Shown: positions 7,549 through 15,045, counted from the first letter of the stretch. The stretch: DNA of 16,822 bases from Candidatus Bathyarchaeota archaeon (GCA_020345945.1 CP070773.1:1143999-1160820), one strand, 5' to 3'. Translations and numbers: made by a program. Notes: generated from the letters alone by a model not told the origin.

Positions 7549-7812
7549 TGCTATAGCAGCATCCAGATCTTGTTGGCGTGCTCTTGCATGGGCCAGTACT
7601 CTCGCTCTCAGTTTTTCGCCTGCGATACGCTTCACTGCTTCCAACACGTCTTTCGAAACTAGAGGATGACCTGCCTCGATGATGTCAACTCCGATATCGT
7701 CCAATTTCTTGGCGATCTCAATTTTTTCATCGATTGTAAACGAGACGCCTGCAGCCTGTTCACCTTCTCTCAAGGTTGTATCTAGTATTCGCACTTCGCG
7801 TTTGGGTGTCAA
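7546..7812 (-). CDS. Homocitrate synthase-type enzyme, N-terminal fragment
   Basis: 88 codons from TTG 7812, preceded by a good SD (GAGGATGAG), ending at TGA 7546-7548. It carries the first strands of the barrel: [20 protein letters not shown], with the conserved Arg8, metal-ligand Asp11 and the LREGEQ signature, then [21 protein letters not shown] and [20 protein letters not shown] rather than LRDGEQ is usual in homocitrate/Aks/NifV-type synthases. The frame resumes without a shift straight after the TGA (next codons GAT, GTG, GAT). The whole gene (6424-7812) would give 462 residues, the normal length for a homocitrate synthase with a RAM domain. It is therefore one gene interrupted by a single codon: nonsense mutation, sequencing error, recoding or a true two-part protein. 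It is divergent from the ferredoxin gene. Confidence 0.85.
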   Translation of the reverse strand: MTPKREVRILDTTLREGEQAAGVSFTIDEKIEIAKKLDDIGVDIIEAGHPLVSKDVLEAVKRIAGEKLRARVLAHARARQQDLDAAIA

Positions 7813-8050
7813 GACTCATCCTCTTCAAGGCAACGGAATAAACACCCAGTTATTGATAAGCTTTTCGAAAAAAACAATACGAATATCGTGAAAATAGATA
7901 CGAAATAAAACATCATTACCGAGTAGGAATGCTGGATTTGGTCGAGAATACGGTTAATCAGTCCATAGCTATAATCGAAATGCGATCCCTTTAGTAATTA
8001 TTAAATATCCGTTCGGCTCTTTCCCTTGCTCACTTAAGGAGATATTGATT
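7813..8050. other. Divergent intergenic region with ferredoxin promoter
   Basis: This AT-rich gap separates the homocitrate synthase and ferredoxin starts. On the plus strand a TATA-like ATTATTAAATAT (7997-8008) precedes an AAGGAG SD (8036-8041), and ATG 8051 follows at good spacing. The SD decides against the in-frame TTG at 8045. On the minus strand AT-rich elements near 7845-7860 could serve the homocitrate synthase gene, but none stands out. I see no RNA gene or ORF in it. Confidence 0.5.
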
Positions 8051-8245
8051 ATGCCTGAAGTAAAAGTTGATCATGAAAAATGTGATGGGGATGGAATTTG
8101 TGTCGATGTTTGCCCTGTTGCGGTCTTTGAGTTGAAGGAGGAAGGTGGCAACACAAAGTCCTATGCGGTGAACCAAGACGAATGTCTAGTCTGTATGGCC
8201 TGTGTAGTTCAGTGCCCACAGAACGCGATTGAAGTGAACGAATAG
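8051..8245 (+). CDS. Ferredoxin with [3Fe-4S]/[4Fe-4S]-type cluster I and a [4Fe-4S] cluster II
   Basis: 64-aa soluble electron carrier from ATG 8051. The first motif is Cys11-x2-Asp14-x2-Cys17-x3-Cys21-Pro (CDGDGICVDVCP): the second cluster-I cysteine is replaced by Asp. The second motif is complete, Cys45-x2-Cys48-x2-Cys51-x3-Cys55-Pro. By the usual crossed ligation, cluster I has Cys11, Asp14, Cys17 and Cys55, and cluster II has Cys45, Cys48, Cys51 and Cys21. The CxxDGxC form is that of Sulfolobus/Thermoplasma seven-iron ferredoxins, and Asp14 also ligates the cluster of Pyrococcus furiosus ferredoxin. The N-terminal zinc-binding extension of the Sulfolobus protein is absent. It has its own promoter and stands alone, so it likely serves 2-oxoacid oxidoreductases or similar enzymes generally, not the isomerase operon behind it. 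Confidence 0.93.
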   Translation: MPEVKVDHEKCDGDGICVDVCPVAVFELKEEGGNTKSYAVNQDECLVCMACVVQCPQNAIEVNE

Positions 8246-8300
8246 ACATTCCATCTATTAGTCTTGATCATCATTTCTTCACTTTTCTTTATTCCCTACT

Positions 8301-8318
8301 AGGAGGTTCTCCTTTCTC
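8301..8318 (+). terminator. Possible ferredoxin terminator hairpin
   Basis: AGGAG (8301-8305), loop GTT, CTCCT (8309-8313), then TTCTC. It is a short hairpin in front of pyrimidines, 55 bases after the ferredoxin stop, with a T-rich stretch (ACTTTTCTTTATT) just before it. Either could end the short transcript. Confidence 0.35.
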
Positions 8319-8349
8319 AGCAAGACTAATTAAAACAGATATCTACACG

Positions 8350-8416
8350 GTATCCAGCCTATATAGATCGACATTAAGTATCCGGATGGTTGCTATAACT
8401 ATTCTTTAAGAGGTGG
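8350..8416 (+). promoter_or_regulatory. Promoter and possible operator of the isomerase operon
   Basis: TATATAG (8360-8366) lies 57 bases before the start, with a GAGGTGG SD at about 8410-8416. GTATCC occurs on both sides of the TATA box (8350-8355 and 8378-8383), and the second copy is part of the perfect palindrome ATCCGGAT (8380-8387) placed at the expected start site. The repeats are seen; an operator role is inference. Confidence 0.5.
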
Positions 8417-8422
8417 ATTAAA

Positions 8423-9679
8423 ATGGGTCTGACGATTTCAGAAAAGATTTTTCGAGACCATTCTAACGAGAAAGTAGTTGCAGGAGATTTTACGGTTGCA
8501 GATATTGATATTGCGATGGCACACGACGGAACCGCTCCCCTCGCAATAGATAATTTTGAAGACATGGGAGGGAAGAAAGTCTGGGATCCCTCCAAGATAG
8601 TTCTGATCTTAGATCATCTCTCCCCAAGCCCTCATACGTCAGCCTCGATTGTCCACAAGCAGATGCGAGAATTCGCAAGAAAGTACAAGATTCAGAACTT
8701 CTTTGACATAGGTTCAGGAGTCTGTCATCAAATACTCCCAGAGAAAGGATTCATAAATACGGGAAACCTTGTCGTTGGAGCCGATTCCCATACCTGCACC
8801 CACGGAGCTTTAGGAGCATTTTCAACCGGCATCGGATCAACAGACATGGCTGCTGTGTTCTACTCAGGGAAACTATGGTTCAGAGTTCCTGAAACCTTCA
8901 GAATAGAGGTCTCTGGTAAGCTTCACCCCTTCGTTCTAGCAAAGGATCTGATACTTCACATCATAGGACAGATTCGAGCAGATGGAGCCACCTACAAGGC
9001 TGTTGAATTCTGCGGCGAAACCGTCAAAGGCTTCGATATAGCAAGCAGAATGACCCTCTGCAACATGGCGGTAGAGATGGGAGCAAAGACCGGATTAGTA
9101 TCACCAGATAAGAAGACACTGGACTACCTCGAGAACCGCGTACCTTCATCTGGAAAGGTTGTAGAGAATGACCCTGATGCAGAATTCGAAGAGACCTTTA
9201 ACTTCGAGGTTGATGATCTAAGCCCTCAGATAGCATATCCCCCATTTGTTGACAACGTAAGACCGATAGAAGAATATGAGGGAACAGATGTAGACCAAAT
9301 ATTTCTAGGATCCTGTACAAACGGTAGACTCGAAGACCTTCAAATCGCAGCCAAGATTCTTGATGGAAAGAAAATCCATGAAGATGTCCGGATGATCGTC
9401 ATGCCAGCCTCCCGCGACATATATCTGCGCACGATAAAAGATGGTCTCGCAGAGATTTTCCTCAACGCAGGATGTTGTATAAACAATCCTGGCTGTGGAC
9501 CTTGCGTCGGAGGACACGCAGGAATATTAGCCCCAGGGGAGGTCTGTCTCTCTACTACTAACAGAAATTTCGAGGGAAGAATGGGCGAGAAAGGGCAGAT
9601 CTACCTTGGATCTCCTGCCACGGCTGCCGCCACGGCGTTGAAAGGTGTAATAGCCGATCCACGAGAATTGGAGGCCTGA
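8423..9679 (+). CDS. Homoaconitase / 3-isopropylmalate dehydratase large subunit
   Basis: 418 aa, aconitase superfamily, catalytic subunit of the two-subunit hydro-lyase that isomerises homocitrate to homoisocitrate (or 2- to 3-isopropylmalate). The [4Fe-4S] ligands are visible as Cys298 in FLGSCTNGR and Cys358/Cys361 in [13 protein letters not shown]. Other signatures are [38 protein letters not shown] and [17 protein letters not shown] 8423 has a strong SD. The small-subunit gene starts 4 bases after the stop, so the two are cotranscribed, with the dehydrogenase as third gene. Motifs do not separate LysT, HacA and LeuC. The nearby RAM-fused homocitrate synthase favours the lysine (aminoadipate) reading, but a promiscuous enzyme serving leucine too is possible. 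Confidence 0.92.
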   Translation: MGLTISEKIFRDHSNEKVVAGDFTVADIDIAMAHDGTAPLAIDNFEDMGGKKVWDPSKIVLILDHLSPSPHTSASIVHKQMREFARKYKIQNFFDIGSGVCHQILPEKGFINTGNLVVGADSHTCTHGALGAFSTGIGSTDMAAVFYSGKLWFRVPETFRIEVSGKLHPFVLAKDLILHIIGQIRADGATYKAVEFCGETVKGFDIASRMTLCNMAVEMGAKTGLVSPDKKTLDYLENRVPSSGKVVENDPDAEFEETFNFEVDDLSPQIAYPPFVDNVRPIEEYEGTDVDQIFLGSCTNGRLEDLQIAAKILDGKKIHEDVRMIVMPASRDIYLRTIKDGLAEIFLNAGCCINNPGCGPCVGGHAGILAPGEVCLSTTNRNFEGRMGEKGQIYLGSPATAAATALKGVIADPRELEA

Positions 9680-9683
9680 TAAG

Positions 9684-10190
9684 ATGAGCAAAACACATAT
9701 CAAAGGAAAGGTCTGGAAATTCGGGGACGATATCAACACAGATATCATAATCTGGGGAAAATACAAGTACAGCATCCTAGACCTAAAAGAACTCTCGAAA
9801 CACGCCATGGAAGCAATCTCCCCGGGCTTCGCTGAAAAGATCTCATCAGGAGACATCATAGTCGCAGGGAAAAACTTTGGATGCGGATCAAGCAGGGAAC
9901 ACGCGCCACTGGTCTTGAAATACGCAGGAGTTGGAGCAGTTGTCGCAAAGTTCTTCGCAAGAATCTTCTATAGAAACGCCTTCGCTGTTGGTCTGCCTGT
10001 TATTGAATGTCCAGAACTATTCGATAAATCCAAAGAAGGCGATGAGTTCGAGATCGATCTGGAAAAAGGAGTAATCCTTAACCTGAACAACAACGAGTCC
10101 TTCAAAATCAAACCGATGCCCAGTTTTCTATTAGACATCTTGAAAGAAGGAAGTCTAGTTGAACATTTCAAGAAGCACGGCGGATTCTGA
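9684..10190 (+). CDS. Homoaconitase / 3-isopropylmalate dehydratase small subunit
   Basis: 168 aa, the swivel domain that completes the active site with the large subunit. The start [14 protein letters not shown], the core [14 protein letters not shown] (serine/arginine substrate loop) and the end [20 protein letters not shown] are clear. The substrate-recognition loop after GKY, where isopropylmalate and homoaconitate enzymes often read YLxx, here reads YKYSILD, unlike the textbook forms. The opening (VWKFGD-INTD) and ending (FLL-LKEGSL-KHG-F) resemble Thermus LysU as I remember it, supporting homoaconitase. The stop overlaps the next start by one base (TGATG), indicating translational coupling. 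Confidence 0.9.
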   Translation: MSKTHIKGKVWKFGDDINTDIIIWGKYKYSILDLKELSKHAMEAISPGFAEKISSGDIIVAGKNFGCGSSREHAPLVLKYAGVGAVVAKFFARIFYRNAFAVGLPVIECPELFDKSKEGDEFEIDLEKGVILNLNNNESFKIKPMPSFLLDILKEGSLVEHFKKHGGF

Positions 10191-11197
10191 TGCCAAAGAC
10201 TAGAATTGCACTGATCCGAGGCGATGGGATAGGACCTGAAGTAATAGATTCGACAGAAGAGATCCTCTCAAATCTTAACTTGAATCTAGAATTCACACAT
10301 TTTGAAGCAGGATACAAACACATGAAGAAGACCGGTAGTCAAATCGAGGATGAGACTATCGAAGAGATAGGGAGAATGGACGCCTGCCTGAAAGGGCCTA
10401 CTCAAACAGCCTTCGGTACCAAGACGCAGAGAGGAGTAGCTCCGACAATAAGAGAGAAACTCGACCTCTACGCAAATCTTCGCCCAATAAAGTCTCGCAA
10501 AGGTGTGAAATGTCTGTTTCCCGATACAGACCTATTCATCGTCAGAGAAAACACTGAAGGACTATACAAAGGGCTTGAATTCAAATCAGGAGAAACAGCC
10601 TTCGGAGTCCGAGTGATAACGAAATCAGGGTCCGAGAGAATAGCCCGATTCGCATTCAACCTAGCTAGAAAAGAAAAACGCAGGAAGGTAACTGCCGTTC
10701 ATAAGGCAAATGTACTCAAAGAGACTTGTGGATTATTTCTTAATACTTGCCGACGTGTCGCTGAGGAATATCCTGAGATAAAGTTTCAGGACGCAATCGT
10801 TGATGCCACAGCACTGAAACTAATCACAAAACCAGAAGAGTTCGATGTAATCCTTACAACTAATCTCTTTGGAGATATTCTGTCCGATGAGTGTGCAGGA
10901 CTGATCGGCGGGCTAGGCATGACCCCTAGTGCGAATATTGGAGATAGAACCGCTCTCTTCGAACCAGTTCACGGATCCGCCCCAGACATAGCAGGAAAGA
11001 AGATAGCGAATCCCTCCGCCACAATCCTCTCGTCTGTTCTAATGCTAGAGTATCTGGGAGAGATCAAGTCGGCGAAGAAGTTGGAGACTGCGTTAAATCA
11101 AGTGCTAGCAGAAGGAAGGACGGTAACTCCAGATATTGGAGGAAACGCCAAGACCCACGAATTTACGAAAGCAGTCCTTGAGAAACTCCATCCATGA
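10190..11197 (+). CDS. Homoisocitrate / isopropylmalate dehydrogenase family
   Basis: 335 aa beta-decarboxylating dehydrogenase, oxidising the 3-hydroxy acid from the isomerase and releasing CO2 (homoisocitrate to 2-oxoadipate in the lysine reading). Visible: IALIRGDGIGPEV at the N-terminus; arginines 88 and 98 in TIREKLDLYANLRP; RENTEGLY with Arg119 and Tyr126; VHKANVLK with catalytic Lys172; metal aspartates in TTNLFGDILSDECAGLIGGLG (Asp229, Asp233). EPVHGSAPDIAGK (258-270) is the NAD-type loop: the Asp-Ile after Pro points to NAD rather than NADP. RENTEGLY is common to archaeal isopropylmalate and homoisocitrate enzymes, so substrate comes from context. Last gene of the operon; the ATG shares its A with the previous stop. 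Confidence 0.92.
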   Translation: MPKTRIALIRGDGIGPEVIDSTEEILSNLNLNLEFTHFEAGYKHMKKTGSQIEDETIEEIGRMDACLKGPTQTAFGTKTQRGVAPTIREKLDLYANLRPIKSRKGVKCLFPDTDLFIVRENTEGLYKGLEFKSGETAFGVRVITKSGSERIARFAFNLARKEKRRKVTAVHKANVLKETCGLFLNTCRRVAEEYPEIKFQDAIVDATALKLITKPEEFDVILTTNLFGDILSDECAGLIGGLGMTPSANIGDRTALFEPVHGSAPDIAGKKIANPSATILSSVLMLEYLGEIKSAKKLETALNQVLAEGRTVTPDIGGNAKTHEFTKAVLEKLHP

Positions 11198-11287
11198 TCA
11201 ATATACGATTCTGGGATTGGTGCGTCCCTTACAAGAAGAGACTTTGAGACTAATACGATGCTCTTCTTTTCCCCAATCATAATAATA

Positions 11288-11319
11288 TTGAACGAGTTCT
11301 ATTCAACAACTCGAGGGTG
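11288..11319 (+). promoter_or_regulatory. Overlapping dyads and SD ahead of the HTH gene
   Basis: CGAGTT (11293-11298) and AACTCG (11308-11313) form a perfect 6-bp inverted repeat with a 9-base loop. TTGAA (11288-11292) and TTCAA (11302-11306) form a second, interleaved one. GAACGAGTTC (11290-11299) is a third near-palindrome. The right arm runs into the GAGGG SD (11313-11317) of the HTH gene. Autoregulation by the HTH protein, or an RNA stem hiding the SD, would fit. Confidence 0.45.
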
Positions 11320-11324
11320 TAAAC

Positions 11325-12065
11325 TTGTCTCTTCCAAGAGCCTTGAAAGAAACTATTGCAGGTAGAATAGCTGGGGAGATAATTCTCTCCAACGAACCAA
11401 GCATTACTCTCAGAAAATGGCGCGATCTCTTCCAGACCTCTCAAGTCAAACTCGCAGACAAGATGAAGGTCTCTCCCTCGGTCATAAGCGATTATGAGGC
11501 AGGAAGAAGGAGGTCCCCTGGAACACAATTCGTCCGTCGTTTTGTGGAAGCGCTCATAGAGATCGATGAAGATAACGGAAGCAGACTTCTACGAGAACTC
11601 TCACACATGTCTGGAGTACCAATGAGTGCAATAATTGACTTACGTGAGTTCTCCCTTCCTGTATTAGGAGATGATATTGTTAAAGCTGTGAAGGGAAAAA
11701 CTGTAGCATGTCCAGAGCTGCTCTCACGAGAGATATACGGGCTGACTGTCATCGATAGTATTGATGCTATCCTTGGTATGTCTGGAAGCGATTTCATGCA
11801 GATCTTTGGAACGACGACAGAACGAGCCCTAGTCTTTACCCGTGTCTCTCGAGGAAGATCTCCGATGGTTGCAATCAGGGTTTCTCCTCTAAAGCCAAAG
11901 ATGGTTATTATGCATGGGACTATGAAAGTTGACAAGCTCGGAATGAGGCTTGCCGAGATTGAGCAGATTCCATTAGTAATCTCGAGAATGGATAGAACAG
12001 AAGACCTCGTTGCAGCTCTAAAAAAACTTCACGGGTCTGTCTCTAGACAAGGAAAACTTGGATAA
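11325..12065 (+). CDS. HTH (XRE-type) transcriptional regulator, archaeal family
   Basis: 246 aa. TTG 11325 is chosen because the GAGGG SD ends about 7 bases upstream and the next in-frame ATG lies inside the HTH. The DNA-binding domain spans about residues 28-75; the helix-turn-helix is SQVKLADKMKVSPSVISDYE followed by AGRRRSPG. Residues 100-240 form a separate domain with a conserved-looking segment (CPELLSREIYGLTVIDSIDA and onward), probably a ligand or oligomerisation domain. It resembles a family of archaeal predicted regulators (COG1709 by memory, not checked). It follows the dehydrogenase by 127 bases and precedes the DUF92 gene by 65, so it may control either or itself. The ligand is unknown. 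Confidence 0.82.
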   Translation: MSLPRALKETIAGRIAGEIILSNEPSITLRKWRDLFQTSQVKLADKMKVSPSVISDYEAGRRRSPGTQFVRRFVEALIEIDEDNGSRLLRELSHMSGVPMSAIIDLREFSLPVLGDDIVKAVKGKTVACPELLSREIYGLTVIDSIDAILGMSGSDFMQIFGTTTERALVFTRVSRGRSPMVAIRVSPLKPKMVIMHGTMKVDKLGMRLAEIEQIPLVISRMDRTEDLVAALKKLHGSVSRQGKLG

Positions 12066-12075
12066 GCTCCTTATC
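12061..12075 (+). repeat. Perfect hairpin spanning the HTH stop codon
   Basis: GATAAG (12061-12066), loop CTC, CTTATC (12070-12075): a 6-bp perfect stem that includes the TAA stop of the HTH gene. It may be a weak terminator or processing stem between the regulator and DUF92 genes, or chance. Confidence 0.4.
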
Positions 12076-12130
12076 TGGCAGCGAACAAAACAATTTTATC
12101 AACCCTGATTATAACGGCATAGAGAGTTCT

Positions 12131-12940
12131 ATGCTTGCGGGTTCAACGATACTTACAGGTATTGTTGTTATCGCCCTACTTGACATAATCTCACTATTAT
12201 TGGGTCTGCTTACTGTAAGCGGGATCATTGCGGCATCCATTATCGGTTTGGTGGTTTTTCATTTTGGCGGTTGGCGTTGGTTTGTCATCCTCCTCGTGTT
12301 TCTCATCATTTCATCATTATTCACAAAGTTCAAGTATTCACAGAAACGGGAATTGGGAATAGCTCAAGGTAAGAAAGGAGCACGATCTTGGATCAATGTG
12401 GTCGCAAATGGATTTGCATCGGCAGGATTCGCCATTGGAAAATCCCTTCTTCCCGTTGAAACTGTACTGTTAGGTTTTATAGGGGCTGTCTCAGCCGCCT
12501 TCGCAGACACGCTTTCTACAGAGATTGGAATATTAAGCAAATCATCTCCTAGGCTTATCACCAATTTGAAAAGAAAAGTACCTGCAGGAACATCCGGTGG
12601 CATATCTGTACTGGGCGAACTATCAGTATTAATCAGTACAGCAATTCTCACCCTAGCTGTTTGGGCAGTCGATCTCGTATCGTTCTCTCTTACTAAGATC
12701 CTGTTTGTTACTTTGGTCTCTGGATACGCAGGAACCACTACGGACAGCCTTTTAGGAGCTACTTTTCAAGCAAAGTATAGCTGTGAAATTTGTGGAAGAA
12801 TTGTTGAATCGAAGAGGCATTGTGATAAACCGACTCAGCATATGGCTGGTAAACGAATCTTGGACAACAACGGGGTGAATTTTATAGCAACTTGGATTGG
12901 GGCGATTACCGCTATCCTCTTTCAATGGGTAGCTTTTTGA
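12131..12940 (+). CDS. DUF92 integral membrane protein (VTE6-like)
   Basis: 269 aa, with about six hydrophobic segments (roughly 5-28, 31-45, 48-63, 110-125, 165-185, 188-205 and one at the C-terminus). The DUF92 signature is clear: KKGARSWINVVANG, then AFADTLSTEIG, PRLIT and VPAGTSGGISVLG (about 123-163), and TTDSLLGATFQ, followed by a cytosolic loop with Cys218, Cys221, His230 and Cys231 and LDNNGVNF. The plant DUF92 member VTE6 is a phytyl-phosphate kinase, so an isoprenoid-phosphate kinase role in archaeal lipid or prenyl salvage is the best guess; this is family knowledge and not shown here. The RACo-like frame overlaps its 3' end, implying cotranscription. Confidence 0.88.
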   Translation: MLAGSTILTGIVVIALLDIISLLLGLLTVSGIIAASIIGLVVFHFGGWRWFVILLVFLIISSLFTKFKYSQKRELGIAQGKKGARSWINVVANGFASAGFAIGKSLLPVETVLLGFIGAVSAAFADTLSTEIGILSKSSPRLITNLKRKVPAGTSGGISVLGELSVLISTAILTLAVWAVDLVSFSLTKILFVTLVSGYAGTTTDSLLGATFQAKYSCEICGRIVESKRHCDKPTQHMAGKRILDNNGVNFIATWIGAITAILFQWVAF

Positions 12941-14805
12941 ATCCTAGGATAGGAGAAATCCGCGACAGTGATACAATTTTGAAAAAAGCCCATGTGCTCT
13001 TCGAGCCTGAAGGGAAGAAGATTACCGTAACTCAGGGAACAAGTATCTTTGATGCTGCAAACAGGAGCGGTATCAAGATAAGGTCTGAGTGTGGGGGAGA
13101 AGGAGTTTGTGCAAAATGTATTGTTATCGTCTCAGATCTTAGTAGCGTCAGTCCTCCGACGGGATTCGAGGAAGAGAGGATTGGAAAGAAGGAAATGATG
13201 AAAGGAAGAAGACTTGCCTGCCTGACAAAGATACTATCTGATTTACGGATTCAAATTCCTAAGGAAAGTCGAATTGGAAAGAGAAGAATTCAGGTAGAGG
13301 GGTATGAAAGAAGCTTCGAGATTGACCCAAGTGTCGTAAAGATACCTATACATGTTGAAATGCCGACACTTGAAGATCTCAGGTCGGACATTGAAAGGGT
13401 TCTGGAAGCAACTGCAAAACAAGGGATTATGATCAAGCAGTTTGATCATCAAGTCCTCCGAAACCTATCAAGTACCTTGAGAAAGTCATCTGGCAAAGTA
13501 TTGGCTGTCATTCGGAAAAGAACGGAATTAATTGAGGTCGAGGAAGGCGGCTCCTCTCTCTCCACTCTAGGATTTGCGGTTGATGTAGGAACATCGAAGA
13601 TCGTTGCTACCCTCGTCGATCTCAAGACAGGAAGAAATCTGGCGTCTGGGTTCGTCGAGAATCCGCAGATGATTTTTGGTGAAGACGTCATATCCCGGAT
13701 CAGCTATGCGATGGAGAACTCCTCTAAACTCAAGGAGCTCCAATCCGCTTTCATAGACGGAACCGAAGAAGCTATGGACATTGCTCTTAAGGAAGCAGGT
13801 GCTTCAAGGGAGGAGGTCTATGAGCTTGTTATTGTCGGGAATACCGCGATGCATCACCTCTTTCTCGGTATCAATCCAAAATGGCTTGCCCTAGCACCGT
13901 ATGTTCCAACAATCAAGAGAAGCCTTGAGATGAAGGCACAAGATCTAGGACTCAAGATGAGAGAGTCTGCAAGGGTTCACATACCTCCTGTTATTGCTGG
14001 TTTTGTCGGTTCTGATGCTGTTGCAGACCTACTTACACTAAAGCTTCATGACTCCAATCAGACTAGTCTAGCCCTAGACATAGGTACGAATACTGAAGTT
14101 TTTCTTGCACGAGATAAGCAGGTCCTGACTTGTTCCTGCGCGTCTGGTCCGGCCTTTGAAGGTGTTCACATAACTGATGGAATGAAGGCTGTCAGCGGTG
14201 CAATCGAGAGATTGAAGATAGACGATAATGGAGAAGTAACCTATATCACGATTGATGAGGAGAAACCGCGAGGCATCTGTGGATCGGGAGTGATCGATCT
14301 TGTTGCAAGTCTCCTGATACGGAATTTTGTTGAACGAAGTGGCAGATTCATTAGCCCCGAAAAGTCTGAGCGAATCCAGAGAAGGAACGGGGTTCTAGAG
14401 TATCTAATTGAAGAAGGAAAGAATACTGAGACAGGACAGGACATAGTATTCACGCAATCAGATCTAAGAGCAATACAGCTTGCGAAAGCAGCAATTCGAA
14501 CTGGATGGAAGATTATGCTCGAGGAATCAGATGTCAACCCCTCAGATCTGGATGCTATATGGTTGGCTGGGGCTTTCGGTAATTTTCTCGATCCTAAGAA
14601 CGCAAGAGAGATCGGTCTAGTTCCAGATGTGAACGATAAGAAGATCTTCTTCGCAGGAAATGCTGCACTTTCAGGAGCAAAGATTTCTCTTGTATCTTTG
14701 GAGGAACGGGAAAGAATGGACGTAATAGCACGTGAGACGAAATACGTGGAACTTGGAGCTCATCGAAGGTTCAATGAGGTATTCACAAGTTCGCTTAGTT
14801 TCTAA
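12925..14805 (+). CDS. RACo-like 2Fe-2S / ASKHA ATPase (DUF4445)
   Basis: 626 aa from ATG 12925, overlapping the DUF92 stop by 16 bases. The frame is open from 12892, and TTG 12979 would give the compact N-terminus usual in the family; an AGGAG at 12951 does not fit any start well. An N-terminal plant-type [2Fe-2S] domain has Cys56, Cys62, Cys65 and Cys99 (ECGGEGVCAKC ... LAC). After a linker come ASKHA-fold ATPase motifs: FAVDVGTSKIVATLVD, VIVGNTAMHHL, ALDIGTNTEV, CASGPAFEG, GICGSGVIDL and WLAGAFGN. Proteins of this type (RACo, and the methanogen RamA with a different iron-sulfur domain) use ATP to re-reduce Co(II) corrinoid proteins. That suggests corrinoid methyltransferases or the Wood-Ljungdahl corrinoid protein elsewhere; no such partner is in this window. 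Confidence 0.88.
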   Translation: MGSFLNPRIGEIRDSDTILKKAHVLFEPEGKKITVTQGTSIFDAANRSGIKIRSECGGEGVCAKCIVIVSDLSSVSPPTGFEEERIGKKEMMKGRRLACLTKILSDLRIQIPKESRIGKRRIQVEGYERSFEIDPSVVKIPIHVEMPTLEDLRSDIERVLEATAKQGIMIKQFDHQVLRNLSSTLRKSSGKVLAVIRKRTELIEVEEGGSSLSTLGFAVDVGTSKIVATLVDLKTGRNLASGFVENPQMIFGEDVISRISYAMENSSKLKELQSAFIDGTEEAMDIALKEAGASREEVYELVIVGNTAMHHLFLGINPKWLALAPYVPTIKRSLEMKAQDLGLKMRESARVHIPPVIAGFVGSDAVADLLTLKLHDSNQTSLALDIGTNTEVFLARDKQVLTCSCASGPAFEGVHITDGMKAVSGAIERLKIDDNGEVTYITIDEEKPRGICGSGVIDLVASLLIRNFVERSGRFISPEKSERIQRRNGVLEYLIEEGKNTETGQDIVFTQSDLRAIQLAKAAIRTGWKIMLEESDVNPSDLDAIWLAGAFGNFLDPKNAREIGLVPDVNDKKIFFAGNAALSGAKISLVSLEERERMDVIARETKYVELGAHRRFNEVFTSSLSF

Positions 14806-14823
14806 GAATTGGTCAGAACCATA

Positions 14824-15045
14824 TTACGCAGATATCAATGTGACACTCCTTAGCACACCCTCGATAGTCCTTAGCTTCGTTACGACTGTGTCTAGAGTCC
14901 TCATGTCTTCATGCTCTACGCGAGCAATCACATCGAATTCCCCATAGACCGTACGAACCTCGGTTATTGCTTCTATTCTTTTCAATTCCTCTACAACAGG
15001 ATGTTCTTCTCCGATCTTTGTAACAAGCAAAATGTATGTGATCAA
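14824..15045 (-). CDS. Stand-alone RAM domain protein (Lrp/AsnC ligand-binding)
   Basis: 73 aa from TTG 15045 with a TAGGAGAG SD about 9 bases upstream; no upstream ATG is available. The sequence is one beta-alpha-beta-beta-alpha-beta RAM fold: an initial strand (ITYILLVTKIG), a helix, VRTVYGEFDVIARVEHED, a second helix and IEGVLRSVTLIS. There is no DNA-binding HTH, so it can only sense amino acids or modulate partners. Such proteins form oligomers with effectors bound between subunits. It is convergent with the RACo-like gene (18-base gap) and divergent from argG, sharing the upstream region. Its relation to the RAM domain fused to homocitrate synthase is by family only; the target is unknown. 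Confidence 0.87.
   Translation of the reverse strand: MITYILLVTKIGEEHPVVEELKRIEAITEVRTVYGEFDVIARVEHEDMRTLDTVVTKLRTIEGVLRSVTLISA

Noticed and set aside
7285..7662. 125-codon open frame on the plus strand inside homocitrate synthase
   Set aside because: It lies antisense to a strongly conserved enzyme, has a Cys-rich product with no domain, and no SD.
8423..11197. Naming the operon leuC-leuD-leuB
   Set aside because: Family motifs allow it, but the nearby RAM-fused condensing enzyme without a LeuA dimer domain and the LysU-like small subunit favour the aminoadipate route; gene symbols were left blank.
11492..11935. 147-codon open frame antisense to the HTH regulator
   Set aside because: Low-complexity Ser/Arg-rich product; the sense frame has clear domains and an SD.
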